Source of the DNA: Betaproteobacteria bacterium
GTDB taxonomy: Bacteria; Pseudomonadota; Gammaproteobacteria; Burkholderiales; Ga0077523
Direction: 5' to 3'
Assembly (NCBI GenBank): GCA_016713305.1
Contig: JADJPK010000015.1
Span: forward strand, 24,338-88,337
DNA: 64,000 bases
The notes under the pieces are model-generated. The model was not told the origin of the DNA. It saw only the letters and a list, made by a program, of their open reading frames with translations, and searched no databases. Position numbers and translations under genes: made by a program. This document shows positions 37,719-46,514 of this stretch, piece by piece (positions within the stretch are counted from its first letter, which is position 1; every line of letters starts with the position of its first letter).

Positions 37719-38531
37719 TCAGGACGATCTGCGGCGCACTGCTCCCAGAAGCAGCAGTCCGAGACCGAACAGCGCATAGGTTTCCGGTTCGGGGACCGGG
37801 GCGAAGTTGATATAGAAGCGACCCGAGTCCATGACGTCGGAACTATCCGTCAGGTTGATCAGGCGGAACCCTGCGGTATATGTCCCGCCGGGTGCGTCCG
37901 ACGCCACCCAGAACACGGGCTTGAACTCGATCCCTGCGCCGTCTCCCAGGGAGTAGACGTCGCTGCCGTCGAAGATGTTCGTGTCCGTATCGGTGCCGAC
38001 GTTCAGGCCCGGTGTGAGCGAGACGAGTTGCAGACCCACTTCCACGCCAGCAAGCGATCCTGCCCAGCGGCCGGCGCTGCTGTTGTAGAGGACATACTCG
38101 GGGGATGCGACGGGAAAGCTGTCCAGGGACGCCGTCGACGCCATACCGAGGTAGGAGTATTCCGAATCGCCCACCGCGCTGCGGAGCGTCTCCGCATAGA
38201 GCCCGGAACCGGACGACAGCGGCAGCGGTTCCTCGCCCGAAGAGACCTCCGGAATCTGGTTGTTCGCGTTCGTATCGACCACCGTGGGCAGGCTTGCGGG
38301 ACCGGTCAGCGAATACGCTCCGATACCGTGATAGTGATCGACGTGCTCCAGCAGCAGGGTGATCCTGTTGCCATTCGGATTGTCCAGGCCGTTGTACGTG
38401 CCGCCCACGTTGACCAGGCGCGTGTCCAACCCGATGTAGAAGCCGATGCCTTCTTCACGCCGCAACTCGGCTTGAGCGGACACAGACGCAGACGCAAGCA
38501 GGACCACCATGAAACATTTACGCAACCGCAT
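37719..38531 (-). CDS. PEP-CTERM protein, all3515-like
   Basis: A 270-residue exported protein. The start follows GGAGAT, and the signal peptide is MRLRKCFMVVLLASASVSAQ. The body resembles the all3515 type of PEP-CTERM proteins: TLLLEHVDHYHGIGAYSLTG with a His cluster, NNQIPEVSSGEEPLPLSSG, EYVLYNSSAGRWAGSLAG, VSLTPGLNVGTDTD. The tail is PVPEPETYALFGLGLLLLG then RRRSS. Cyanobacterial all3515 is repressed by the zinc regulator Zur, and the His cluster fits metal handling, but no Zur box was recognised upstream. Family assignment is from memory of the pattern. Confidence 0.75.
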   Translation of the reverse strand: MRLRKCFMVVLLASASVSAQAELRREEGIGFYIGLDTRLVNVGGTYNGLDNPNGNRITLLLEHVDHYHGIGAYSLTGPASLPTVVDTNANNQIPEVSSGEEPLPLSSGSGLYAETLRSAVGDSEYSYLGMASTASLDSFPVASPEYVLYNSSAGRWAGSLAGVEVGLQLVSLTPGLNVGTDTDTNIFDGSDVYSLGDGAGIEFKPVFWVASDAPGGTYTAGFRLINLTDSSDVMDSGRFYINFAPVPEPETYALFGLGLLLLGAVRRRSS

Positions 38532-38750
38532 ACCGATCTCCTCGCAGGAATGCGGTACGGGACGCTTGCAGCTTGTATATGTAAATTCACGAAGCGCCTC
38601 GGACCGCTGCGCTCTCTCCTCTCGACAAAGAGTAAAGACGAGGGACCGTTAGCGCAACTGCGTTGCGTTTTCGTCGACCCCCAGTGGCCGGTCGCGGACA
38701 TGCGAATGGATGCGGCCCGGCGCCTGGCCGCGCGTTCATCACTGTCAGAT

Positions 38751-39209
38751 CTACGCGCCGTCCGGAATCTCCGGCTCGACAAGATGTGCCAGCATCGCGA
38801 GCGATTCCTGCCACCCGAGGTAGCACATCTCCGGGGGAATGACGCTCGGGATGCCCTCCTGCACGATGTCCACATCCGTGCCGCACGAAACCGGCCGCAA
38901 CGAAACGGTCGTGACCATCTCGCCTGGCAGGCCCGGATCGTCGAACCGATCCGTGTAACGGATGCGCTGACTCGGCTCGAGCTCGAGGTATTTGCCGCCG
39001 AAGGAATGGGAGCCCCCGGTGCCGAAATTGGTGAACGACATCCGGAAACCTCCACCGACGCGGCCATCGATTTCGTGAACGGTGCAGGTGAAGCCATGGG
39101 GGGGCAACCACTTGGCGATCGCTGCAGGTTCCAGGAATGCACGGTAGATGCGCTCGGCGGGGGCCCGGAGGACGCGGTGAAGATGGACGGTGCCGGAAGG
39201 ATTTTCCAT
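38751..39209 (-). CDS. SRPBCC (AHSA1-like) domain protein
   Basis: A 152-residue cytoplasmic protein of the START/AHSA1 helix-grip fold. VHLHRVLRAPAERIYRAFLE and IAKWLPPHGFTCTVHEIDGR are the usual opening, then GKYLELEPSQRIRYTDRFDD and TTVSLRPVSCGTDVDIVQEG, and the C-terminal helix CYLGWQESLAMLAHLVEPE. The start is supported by AGGAG nine bases upstream. The hydrophobic cavity typical of this fold would bind a small ligand. No operon partners. Confidence 0.85.
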   Translation of the reverse strand: MENPSGTVHLHRVLRAPAERIYRAFLEPAAIAKWLPPHGFTCTVHEIDGRVGGGFRMSFTNFGTGGSHSFGGKYLELEPSQRIRYTDRFDDPGLPGEMVTTVSLRPVSCGTDVDIVQEGIPSVIPPEMCYLGWQESLAMLAHLVEPEIPDGA

Positions 39210-39547
39210 GGTGATGAACTCCTGTCGTCGATGATTCAGGGGGGTGTCGGGGCATCTTGGCTGGTACCTTGATCGGGAAAGCCAGGCGCCTCCATGCGAT
39301 GTAGTCGAACGAAAACGCTCCGGATCGACACGTGGGTGGCGCATCCGCATGCCGTAGCGCACGACCCTCCGGCATCGACATAGCGTACTCGCCTTGAGCC
39401 GGGTGGCTCGGCCGTGCAGGTCCTGGCGTAGACGCCTTTCCGAACAGCCCGCGAGAAGACTCTCGGCGGCCGTTTCGGGGGCAAGACGGACAAGGCGGGA
39501 CCTGCCACGACTACGGATGTATCGACCCGTATGCGAGCCGGGTGACA

Positions 39548-40409
39548 ATGCCGTTCCCGTTCCTTCCCTGCACCCTCTCCATGCAACTCGTTTTCGACGG
39601 CCTCGCCCAACCCTACGGCATCACACCGGAGAGCCTGCTGGTGCTTCTGCCGCTGGGGTGGTGGGGCTTCGAGCGCCTGGTCCGCGGCAAGCGTTCCCCG
39701 TGGTGGTTGCCGGTCGTGTCGATCGCTCTCTTTTCGCTGATCAACGGAATCCGGCTATGGGATCAGTGGCGCATACACGCCCTTGCGCCGGAAGCCCTGC
39801 GGGTCACCACTGGCCTTGTCGAGGAGTCCTGGCATATCGAAAGCCGCACGCGGGACTGGAGCCAGAAATCCCTCTCTTATCGCAAGACCGTCAGCGAAGG
39901 TTTCGATGTGGCCGGCGTTCGCTTCAAGTGGAACGTCGGCGACAGCTATTCGCCGGCCACGTTTTCCAATGTGCAGGATCCGCCTCTGGAGTTTCCGAAG
40001 CCGCACGCCCCTAGAGGTGACGTGGTTCGTCGACGAGGCGACGCAAGGCGAACGGCGCATCGTCCGCCTGCGTATGGGGAATTTCGCAGACGCACGCGGG
40101 CACCCGGCCGATCCGCTCGTGGCGATCGTGGCCAGGCTCGGAGCGGCACTGAATTCGGACAATCCGACGGGCCTGGTGGAGATCACACGGTTTCCCTTCG
40201 CTTTCGGTGCGCACACCCTCGAGCGAGACGAAGCGCCCATGTTGTGGGCCGCGTTGCGCATGCCAGCGCTGCAGTCCTGCCTTGCCCGTGGAGTCCCCGT
40301 CCGCGCCGGAGAAGGCGTTGGACGATTGGACTGCGAAGGCACGGTGTTCGAGTTCCGCACCGCGGCGGATGGCCGGTGGCTCTTCGCGGGCATCCCGAAG
40401 ACACGCTGA
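39548..40409 (+). pseudogene. Membrane-anchored hypothetical protein, one frameshift
   Basis: The N-terminal frame has two hydrophobic segments (SLLVLLPLGWWGFERLV, WWLPVVSIALFSLINGI) and a domain reading SYRKTVSEGFDVAGVRFKWN. Near 40005, in a CCCC run, it loses frame. The other frame continues smoothly with TPLEVTWFVDEATQGERRIV and ends in EFRTAADGRWLFAGIPKTR. One extra base explains the break. The joined product of about 287 residues has no recognised family. The next gene is convergent and ends ten bases further on. Confidence 0.6.
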
Positions 40410-40419
40410 CGAACCACCA

Positions 40420-40923
40420 CTACTCCGGGTCCTTGGCGCAGCTTGGATCTTCGGGCGCCTTCATGCACACGCGCGGCCAGGTGGGAGTGAACAGACCGTA
40501 GAGTTCCTCTCCCGTGAATCCGGTGCAGCCCGCATCGGAGATCTTCCTGCCTGACTTCGGCATCAGCGATTTTCCTGCAGGAAACGAGCACACCGCGTCG
40601 AGGGCAGCGGCGGGGCTGCGCATGTCGTGAGCGACCGCAGTCCGGAGCGCACCCCTCTCGAAGTGGAGAGTCGCCATGCGCAAGGGACGTTCCCCGTCCA
40701 CCACCCACAGAATCTTGCAGCCTGTGTAGTCCTTGCGCAGCGCGGCATTGCGCGGAAACACCATGAGAAATCCGCCGGGGGTGACCGACACTCCGGCTGC
40801 TTCCGGCGGAGAGGTCACAGAACAGTGCGTTTCCTTGAGGGGGACGAAATCCTTCAGTGACTGCGCCAGCGCTGCGGTCGGAACGAGGAGAATGAAGGGG
40901 AGCCAAGAACAGATCGGATGCAA
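40420..40923 (-). CDS. Hypothetical secreted protein
   Basis: A 167-residue exported protein. The start codon appears to be TTG; the signal peptide SWLPFILLVPTAALAQ is clean. The mature part has five Cys (THCSVTSPP, YTGCKILWV, DAVCSFPAG, DAGCTGFTG, PRVCMKAPE), of which at least four could pair. No family is recognised. The gene ends ten bases from the convergent membrane protein. Confidence 0.65.
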   Translation of the reverse strand: MHPICSWLPFILLVPTAALAQSLKDFVPLKETHCSVTSPPEAAGVSVTPGGFLMVFPRNAALRKDYTGCKILWVVDGERPLRMATLHFERGALRTAVAHDMRSPAAALDAVCSFPAGKSLMPKSGRKISDAGCTGFTGEELYGLFTPTWPRVCMKAPEDPSCAKDPE

Positions 40924-41692
40924 AGTCTCGCCTCGACGTGGGAACGACGCCGCTTATCCTAGCGCCACGGGAGCAAAACATCACGCTGGCGTTCCATCCA
41001 AGCAATTGAGATCCCGGATACTTGGACGCCAACGAAGAGGCAGCTGAAACGGACAGATCTCCGCGTTCCTCGCGGCGATCCGCATATCTCCGGGAAGGTT
41101 CGCTGACCTGGATCCGGATCGGAGAGACGACATTCCTGCGATTCGCCAGTGGCACGGAACGCATGCGGCATAGCGACCGTTCCACGGCGGGACAAGAACA
41201 TCCACCGGCTCTTGTGTCGCGGAATCAGTGGAATCTTCGCGCGGTGATCCTGGGTTGCAGCGCAACTCCCTTCACGGCAAGGCGAGGCATCATCGCTGGC
41301 TGCTGCACCGCACGAATTGACGGACTCAGCGATCGGGACGCCACGATCTCGTCGTGCCGCCATGCAGTCCACCGAAAATGCAGTTCGCCGAACACGCAGT
41401 GCATCCCGACCAATCATTGGCAGGCCGGTCAACGCGCCCCGGCAATCGAATGAAGTGGGCCTGAAGCACTGGTTCGTACGGCGGGACGTGAATTTCTCAC
41501 ATTCAACCAAACCCGCTCTCTGACATACTTCAGGCGGAAGAACCTTCGGTTGGCACGAATCGAATGCACCGTGCCCGTTCTTCACGAACAACTAGATATT
41601 TTCACCCGGCAGGGCACGGGAGCAGGCACCCCACATCTATGTGCCGCCCCCTCTCGCGCGAACTCGCCTTCGGCGCTCTGAACGGGTGACGC
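40924..41692. other. Long gap at the edge of an accessory region
   Basis: About 770 bases, less GC-rich than the flanks, without a credible gene. Frames on both strands are long but lack ribosome-binding sites and have composition unlike real proteins here. It precedes the asparagine-synthetase-like gene and may carry its promoter. Confidence 0.5.
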
Positions 41693-43285
41693 ATGACAAG
41701 CGCGCAGCACGCGTATTCCGGGGGGGGAACGCAAGTGACGTGGCTAAGACTTGACGCGGGTAAGGATTCGACTGTCCTGGCATCCGGTGCCGTCTCCTAC
41801 GATTCGCGCCCGCCGGGCACGCAGGAGGGAGACGCGGCATTCCACTATTACCTGCGTTGGTCCTGGGATGGAAAAGCCCTCGAGATCGAGAGCGTTCCCT
41901 GGGGCTTCGCGCCAGTTTTCTACGCCGAGCAAAGCAAGAGCATTCTGGTCTCCACGCGTATCGACGAAATTCTGGCGATGCTCGGTTCCGCGACGATCGA
42001 CGAGACCGCAATTGCGGTATTCACGCGACTGGGCTTTTTCCTCGACTCCGACACGCCTTTCAAGGAAGTCAAAGCCCTTTCCGGGGCGGGTCGGCTGCGG
42101 TGGACGCCTGACACTGGCGTGGCCCTGCCGGGAGAACGCCCGAAACCCGCTCGACTCGACGTCACACGCGAAGAGGCGATGCGCGAATACGCAAAGCTGT
42201 TTCGAGCGGCCGTTCGCAATCGCCAGTCTTCCAGAACCAAGGTGGTTCCGCTCTCGGGTGGCCGGGACTCTCGCCATGTCGTTCTGGAGTTGTGCGCGCA
42301 GGGGACAGCGCCCGACTACTGCATCACTGCGAAGCATTTTCCGCCGAAGAACAACTCCGATCTGGAGGTCGCCCTATGCGTGTGTGCGGCATTGGGACTG
42401 CGACACGTCGAGATCGCTCAACCGCGCTGGCGGCTTCAGAATGACATCGCGAAGAACATTCTCACCAGCTACTGTTCGGATGAGCACACTTGGGCACTTC
42501 CTCTGGTGAATGCCATCCGAGGCAGCGCAACGGAAGTCTGGGACGGCATCGGCGGAGACGTCCTGTCGGCCGGTCTCTTTCTGGTGGAGAAAACCCTGAA
42601 AAAGTACACGAACGGCGATCTTGTCGGCGTGGCCACGGATCTGCTGGAGCGATGGAACAAATCCGAATCGATGATCACCCACCTGATCAAAGAGGACCTC
42701 CGGCACAGGGTAGGCGTCGGCGTGGCGCGGGAGAGGATCATACGAGAACTGGCGTCCCATGCTGACTGCCACAACCCCCTCACATCCTTCTATTTCTGGA
42801 ACCGGACACGCCGCGAGATCGCCCTCTATACCTTCTCGATGTTCGAGGGAATCGCCCAACCTGTCGCACCATTCCTCGATGACGATCTTGTGCCATTCCT
42901 CCTCGCCCTTCCGGCAGAACACGTCATCGACCATACGTTCCATACGGAGACGATCTCGGCCGCTTATCCTCGCTGGTCTCACATCGAGTATGAACACTAC
43001 GATGAGGGCCAGGATGCAAGGTCCTATTGGCGCCGATTCCATTTGCAGCTTCTTGGCTACTGCGCGCTGCGCGCGGGCAAGAGCATGTTGCGGCCACTAC
43101 CGTTGGCAAGAGGACTTCTTCGGGAAATCATCGCCCCGCACGAGAGTTCGTGGCTTTCACCCATTGCTTTGCAGTGCTTCGTGCAGATGATCTGTGCCTC
43201 CGCCAAAGCAACCTCGATCGCGAAAGCGAGGCGACACCTCTCAGAGAAGATCCCGATATTGGGCACGGATCGTCATCCAGCGTAG
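41693..43285 (+). CDS. Orphan asparagine-synthetase-like enzyme
   Basis: A 530-residue protein with the AsnB/lasso-cyclase architecture. The synthetase domain has the PP-loop VVPLSGGRDSRHV (SGGxDS at 188-193) and WDGIGGDVLSAG. The N-terminal region keeps the shape of a class II glutaminase (ALEIESVPWGFAPVFYAEQS, ILVSTRIDEILAML) but begins MTSAQ, so the catalytic Cys at position 2 is missing and glutamine should not be hydrolysed. Such enzymes adenylate a carboxylate and use another amine; asparagine synthesis is unlikely. No lasso precursor, leader peptidase or other partner was found. A run of eight G lies at codons 9-12, and GTG 41735 after it is an alternative start. Confidence 0.8.
   Translation: MTSAQHAYSGGGTQVTWLRLDAGKDSTVLASGAVSYDSRPPGTQEGDAAFHYYLRWSWDGKALEIESVPWGFAPVFYAEQSKSILVSTRIDEILAMLGSATIDETAIAVFTRLGFFLDSDTPFKEVKALSGAGRLRWTPDTGVALPGERPKPARLDVTREEAMREYAKLFRAAVRNRQSSRTKVVPLSGGRDSRHVVLELCAQGTAPDYCITAKHFPPKNNSDLEVALCVCAALGLRHVEIAQPRWRLQNDIAKNILTSYCSDEHTWALPLVNAIRGSATEVWDGIGGDVLSAGLFLVEKTLKKYTNGDLVGVATDLLERWNKSESMITHLIKEDLRHRVGVGVARERIIRELASHADCHNPLTSFYFWNRTRREIALYTFSMFEGIAQPVAPFLDDDLVPFLLALPAEHVIDHTFHTETISAAYPRWSHIEYEHYDEGQDARSYWRRFHLQLLGYCALRAGKSMLRPLPLARGLLREIIAPHESSWLSPIALQCFVQMICASAKATSIAKARRHLSEKIPILGTDRHPA
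41720..41727 (+). repeat. Poly-G(8) tract in the 5' coding region
   Basis: Eight consecutive G, about 27 bases after the ATG of the asparagine-synthetase-like gene. Tracts of this length can slip during replication and switch a gene on or off. GTG 41735, downstream of the tract, would escape this. Confidence 0.6.
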
Positions 43286-43586
43286 GGACGTCTTCCATCC
43301 TCGGGGATATCGCTGACGAAACGTCGTTTCCCATGAACTGCGGTCCGTGATCGCTTCCGCATTGACTGCCGAACCAGAGTTGAAGAACTCCTCGGCTCCA
43401 ACTCCATCGAAGTGCACCTCAGCGGCCCCTACGCTTCCAAGCCGGCTCGAGCGGCATCGACCCGTCGCCTGCGTTGGCGATCGGATACGGACCCCGGCGA
43501 CCCGCAGTCGCCCAGGAGCCCGCACCCAGGGTGGCGCTCATGGTCTAACCCTGGCGGGCCATCCCACGTTCTCATCGCCCACGCCA
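43286..43586. other. Gap without a gene
   Basis: No supported reading frame. It separates the asparagine-synthetase-like gene from the terminator of the PEP-CTERM remnant. Confidence 0.4.
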
Positions 43587-43617
43587 CAAAAAATCAAAGG
43601 GCCGGGCGATCCCGGCC
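43587..43617 (-). terminator. Intrinsic terminator of the PEP-CTERM remnant
   Basis: On the minus strand GGCCGGG-ATCG-CCCGGCC is followed by CTTTGATTTTTT. It begins about 25 bases after the stop codon of the remnant and is still a good terminator. Confidence 0.8.
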
Positions 43618-43641
43618 TCTTCGATTGAATCGAGCCGAACG

Positions 43642-44000
43642 CTATCTTGCATTCGAGCGATTCGAGCGCCGGCGCTTGAGACCACAAGCCAACACAACGA
43701 GACCGCCCAGCAGCAGCGCTCTCTGCACCGGTTCCGGCACGGGGGCACTCAGTGACCAGACCGCGAATACGTCCCCCCCAAATGTGGTCGTGTTGGTGAG
43801 CGTGCTCGGCAGATACGACGCCAGCGCATAGTCGAATGCGCCGGATCACCATGCAATGGACGGACCATTGGCCCGGAGAACGTGCATCCGGTCGCTGGAC
43901 TGCAGGCTGAACCGGGTTGCGAACAAGGCGCCACCGGTTCTCACGTCGCGAATGCTCGAACGTCGGCTCGCGAAGCTCCTCCGCACGAGGAACCCGTCCA
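43642..44000 (-). pseudogene. PEP-CTERM gene remnant beside an IS element
   Basis: The 3' end encodes GAFDYALASYLPSTLTNTTT, FGGDVFAVWSLSAPVPEP and a tail helix VQRALLLGGLVVLACG then LKRRRS. An in-frame TGA separates this from ATRFSLQSSDRMHVLRANG upstream. Neither a signal peptide nor a longer body is left: 76 bases further upstream the sequence meets the IS481-type element. The insertion and the nonsense codon together indicate a dead gene. Confidence 0.75.
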
Positions 44001-44076
44001 TTCACCTCTGAAAAGTTTCGGCACGGCGATGTGTTTTCGACATCGATCGCGCCGCAACGCAGTTCGATGCGCCTAG

Positions 44077-45128
44077 TTGTGAAGGCTCAATACGTTGTAT
44101 CTGGTGTTCATTCGGACTAAGTCTGGGAGACTGGAAGTCGCCAAACACCCGGCCTTCCAGGAGCTCAGCCGAATGAACACCCATAAGCGTGCCCGATTGA
44201 CCTACGTGCGTCGACTCGAAATGGTTCGACAGATGATCGACCCTGGATTGACCGCCCCCGAGGCAGCCGCGCTCCATGGGGTCACTGCACCGACAGCGCG
44301 CAAGTGGTTCGGGCGCTATCTGGCGGCAGGCGAGGCGGGGTTGGCCGACGCCTCCTCGCGCCCTCGGCGCAGCCCGAGAGCCATCGATGCTGCCAAGGCG
44401 CTGCTGATCATCGAGTTGCGCCGGCGCCGTCTGGTGCAAAGCCGTATCGCCCGCAGCGTCGGGGTGTCGGAGTCCACGGTGGCCCGGGTGCTGGCGCGTG
44501 CCGGTCTGTCCCGGCTGGAGCAACTGGAGCCCATCGAGCCCGTGCAGCGCTACGAGCACTCGGCCCCTGGCGAGTTGCTCCATATCGACACCAAGAAGCT
44601 CGGGCGCATCTTGCGCCCCGGCCATCGGGTCACGGGCAATCAGCGCGATTCGGTCGATGGGGCGGGGTGGGAGGTGTTGTTTGTGGCCATCGATGACCAC
44701 GCCCGGGTCGCCTTCACCGCCATGCACGAGGACGAGAAAATCGCCAGCGCAGTGCGATTCCTGGACGAGGCGGTGGCCCACTACGCGTGTCTGGGAGTGC
44801 CCATCAAGCGCCTGCTGACCGACAACGGGTCAGCCTTCCGTTCCGAGGCCTTTGCCCAGGCCTGCCAGCGATTGGGCATCCGGCACAAGTTCACGCGAGC
44901 CTATCGCCCCCAGACCAACGGCAAGGCCGAACGTTTCATCCAGTCGGCCTTACGCGAGTGGGCCTACGCCTGGACTTACCAGAACTCCGCACAGCGCACC
45001 GATGCACTGAGCAGCTGGCAGCACCACTACAACTGGCACCGGCCACACGCCGGTATCAACGGAGCGACCCCCATGTCCAGATTCCCTATCCTCACCCAAC
45101 CCACAAACAACGTCTTGACTGGTCACAC
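44077..45128 (+). mobile_element. IS481-family insertion sequence
   Basis: A complete element of about 1052 bp with one transposase. Imperfect terminal inverted repeats match at 20 of the first 28 bases (left TTGTGA....TCAATACGTTG, right end reverse-complemented GTGTGA....TCAAGACGTTG). CTAG flanks it on both sides (44073-44076 and 45129-45132), which suits the NCTAGN target reported for IS481. It sits just upstream of the PEP-CTERM remnant. The 290 bases from 45133 to arfB hold no gene. Confidence 0.88.
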
Positions 45129-45132
45129 CTAG
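44173..45132 (+). CDS. IS481-family transposase
   Basis: A 319-residue DDE transposase. The N-terminus is a helix-turn-helix region (GLTAPEAAALHGVTAPTARK) plus a second HTH (QSRIARSVGVSESTVARVLA). The integrase core has the catalytic triad D139 (LLHIDTKKLG), D217 (LLTDNGSAFRSEAF) and E253 (PQTNGKAERFIQ). The C-terminus is the usual YNWHRPHAGINGATPMSR. The stop codon TAG is not part of the element: it is formed by the right-hand CTAG target copy. The gene looks intact and potentially active. Confidence 0.93.
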   Translation: MNTHKRARLTYVRRLEMVRQMIDPGLTAPEAAALHGVTAPTARKWFGRYLAAGEAGLADASSRPRRSPRAIDAAKALLIIELRRRRLVQSRIARSVGVSESTVARVLARAGLSRLEQLEPIEPVQRYEHSAPGELLHIDTKKLGRILRPGHRVTGNQRDSVDGAGWEVLFVAIDDHARVAFTAMHEDEKIASAVRFLDEAVAHYACLGVPIKRLLTDNGSAFRSEAFAQACQRLGIRHKFTRAYRPQTNGKAERFIQSALREWAYAWTYQNSAQRTDALSSWQHHYNWHRPHAGINGATPMSRFPILTQPTNNVLTGHT

Positions 45133-45422
45133 GCCGCAATCGTACGATCCGTCGGGAGTATGGGCACAATCAAGAGATGCGGAGGCATCCCTGCGAAGCA
45201 AGGAAATGCGAATCCCGCGTCAGATTCCTCGACAGTATCTGGATGCAAATCCCATCCGGCGACATTACCGTCAAGCGATACCAGGGGAGATCACGGACCG
45301 CCGGATCCGGACGGGCAGAGCCATCGCCAGAGAAGCACTGGCGCGAAGGAACAATGAAGCTTGCGTCCAAGGCCCACCTTGGTTCGCACATGCAGATACA
45401 GTCCGGACCGAGCGTACGGCTC

Positions 45423-45821
45423 TTACTCCACCACCTTCGCCCGGTTTGCCTTGACCTGCGCACGAACCGACTTCGCCTGCAATCGTCTGACTTGCGAACC
45501 CCGCGTGGGCTTGGTTGCATGTCGCACCGCCGGGCCATGGGCTGCATTTTCGACCATTGCCTGCAGGCGCTCCAGGGCATTGGCGCGATTGCGTTCCTGG
45601 CTGCGTTCGGTCTGCGCCTTGATGACGATCACGCCGTCCTTGGTGATCCGCTGATCCGACAGCGCGAGCAGGCGTTCCTTGATTCGCTCGGGCAAGGACG
45701 AAGACCGCACATCGAATCGCAGTTGGATTGCGGTCGATACCTTGTTCACGTTCTGTCCGCCAGGTCCCTGGGAACGCGCGGCGGTGAACTCGATTTCGTC
45801 TTCGGGAATGGACCAGCGCAT
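45423..45821 (-). CDS. arfB: Alternative ribosome-rescue factor / peptidyl-tRNA hydrolase ArfB
   Basis: A 132-residue release-factor-like hydrolase. The GGQ loop reads RSQGPGGQNVNKVSTA (GGQ at 21-23) and the C-terminal tail is basic (RRLQAKSVRAQVKANRAKVV), the part that enters the empty mRNA channel of stalled ribosomes in ArfB (YaeJ). It frees nascent chains from stalled ribosomes. The start MRWSIPEDEIEF matches family length. The IS481 element is 290 bases downstream and does not affect it. Confidence 0.93.
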   Translation of the reverse strand: MRWSIPEDEIEFTAARSQGPGGQNVNKVSTAIQLRFDVRSSSLPERIKERLLALSDQRITKDGVIVIKAQTERSQERNRANALERLQAMVENAAHGPAVRHATKPTRGSQVRRLQAKSVRAQVKANRAKVVE

Positions 45822-45965
45822 GGCTTCTGAATCGGCGTTTCGAGGCACGGCGCGGCGCGCCGGGACCGGACTATAGGGGACTCTCCGCCGCCCGTCACGC
45901 TCCGGGCGCTTGCAAACGTCTCCGACTTGGCGGCACTCTTGCCGGGCGATGATCCGGAGCCGTTC

Positions 45966-46382
45966 ATGAAAGCAGGACCTACTTCCTCCGCCGAAGGCAG
46001 TTGCCCCTGCGGAAGCGGTCTTCTCTATGGGGACTGCTGCGGACACTGGCACCGGGGTCCGCGGCACCTGCAGGCTCCGACCGCAGAAGCCCTCATGCGC
46101 AGTCGCTACTCGGCCTTTGCACTGCAGCTTTCGGATTATCTCCTGGACAGCTGGCATCCCAGCACCCGTCCGGCGCATGCACTGACGTTCGAAGCCGGAT
46201 TGCATTGGCTCGGCCTGCAGGTGAAGCGGCATACCGTGACGGGAGAAGACACGGCCGAGGTGGAGTTCGTCGCGCGTAGCAAGTCCGCCGGGCGCGCGCA
46301 CCGCCTGCACGAAACCAGCCGTTTCGTGCGGGAAAAGGGGCGGTGGTACTACGTCGACGGCGACCTCGACCCCACCGATTGA
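45966..46382 (+). CDS. YchJ family (UPF0225) protein with SEC-C motif
   Basis: A 138-residue protein with the zinc-binding SEC-C motif CPCGSGLLYGDCCGHW near residue 13, then the YchJ core APTAEALMRSRYSAFALQLS, YLLDSWHPSTRP and FVREKGRWYYVDGDLDP. ATG 45966 is preferred. The family is widespread and soluble with unknown function. It lies upstream of a full copy of the REP-like repeat. Confidence 0.9.
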   Translation: MKAGPTSSAEGSCPCGSGLLYGDCCGHWHRGPRHLQAPTAEALMRSRYSAFALQLSDYLLDSWHPSTRPAHALTFEAGLHWLGLQVKRHTVTGEDTAEVEFVARSKSAGRAHRLHETSRFVREKGRWYYVDGDLDPTD

Positions 46383-46404
46383 CAGCCAACACAAGATCGC
46401 AAGA

Positions 46405-46492
46405 TCGGGATCTTGCCTTTTGCCTCCCCCCTCAATCGGCGTTCTCTTTCAAGAATGACGAGGTTGAGGCAAAAGGCAAGACCTGACCCTGG
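46405..46492. repeat. REP-like palindromic element, full copy 2 (reverse of copy 1)
   Basis: Same arms and the same spacer as 17345-17433, in reverse orientation; the spacer TCGGCGTTCTCTTTCAAGAA continues into GACGAGG. The left arm has GATCGGGATCTTGCC instead of GGTCAGGTCTTGCC. It lies between the YchJ gene and the convergent outer-membrane lipoprotein gene. Confidence 0.85.
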
Positions 46493-46514
46493 TTTTTCGA
46501 CTGGTTTTTCGATT

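Noticed and set aside
40959..41591. Minus-strand open frame of 210 codons in the long gap
   Set aside because: No ribosome-binding site, and the composition (rich in Arg, Ser and Cys without pattern) is unlike real proteins here.
41693..43285. Lasso-peptide gene cluster
   Set aside because: Only the cyclase-like protein is present. No transglutaminase-like protease, leader-binding protein, transporter or precursor peptide was found within several kilobases.
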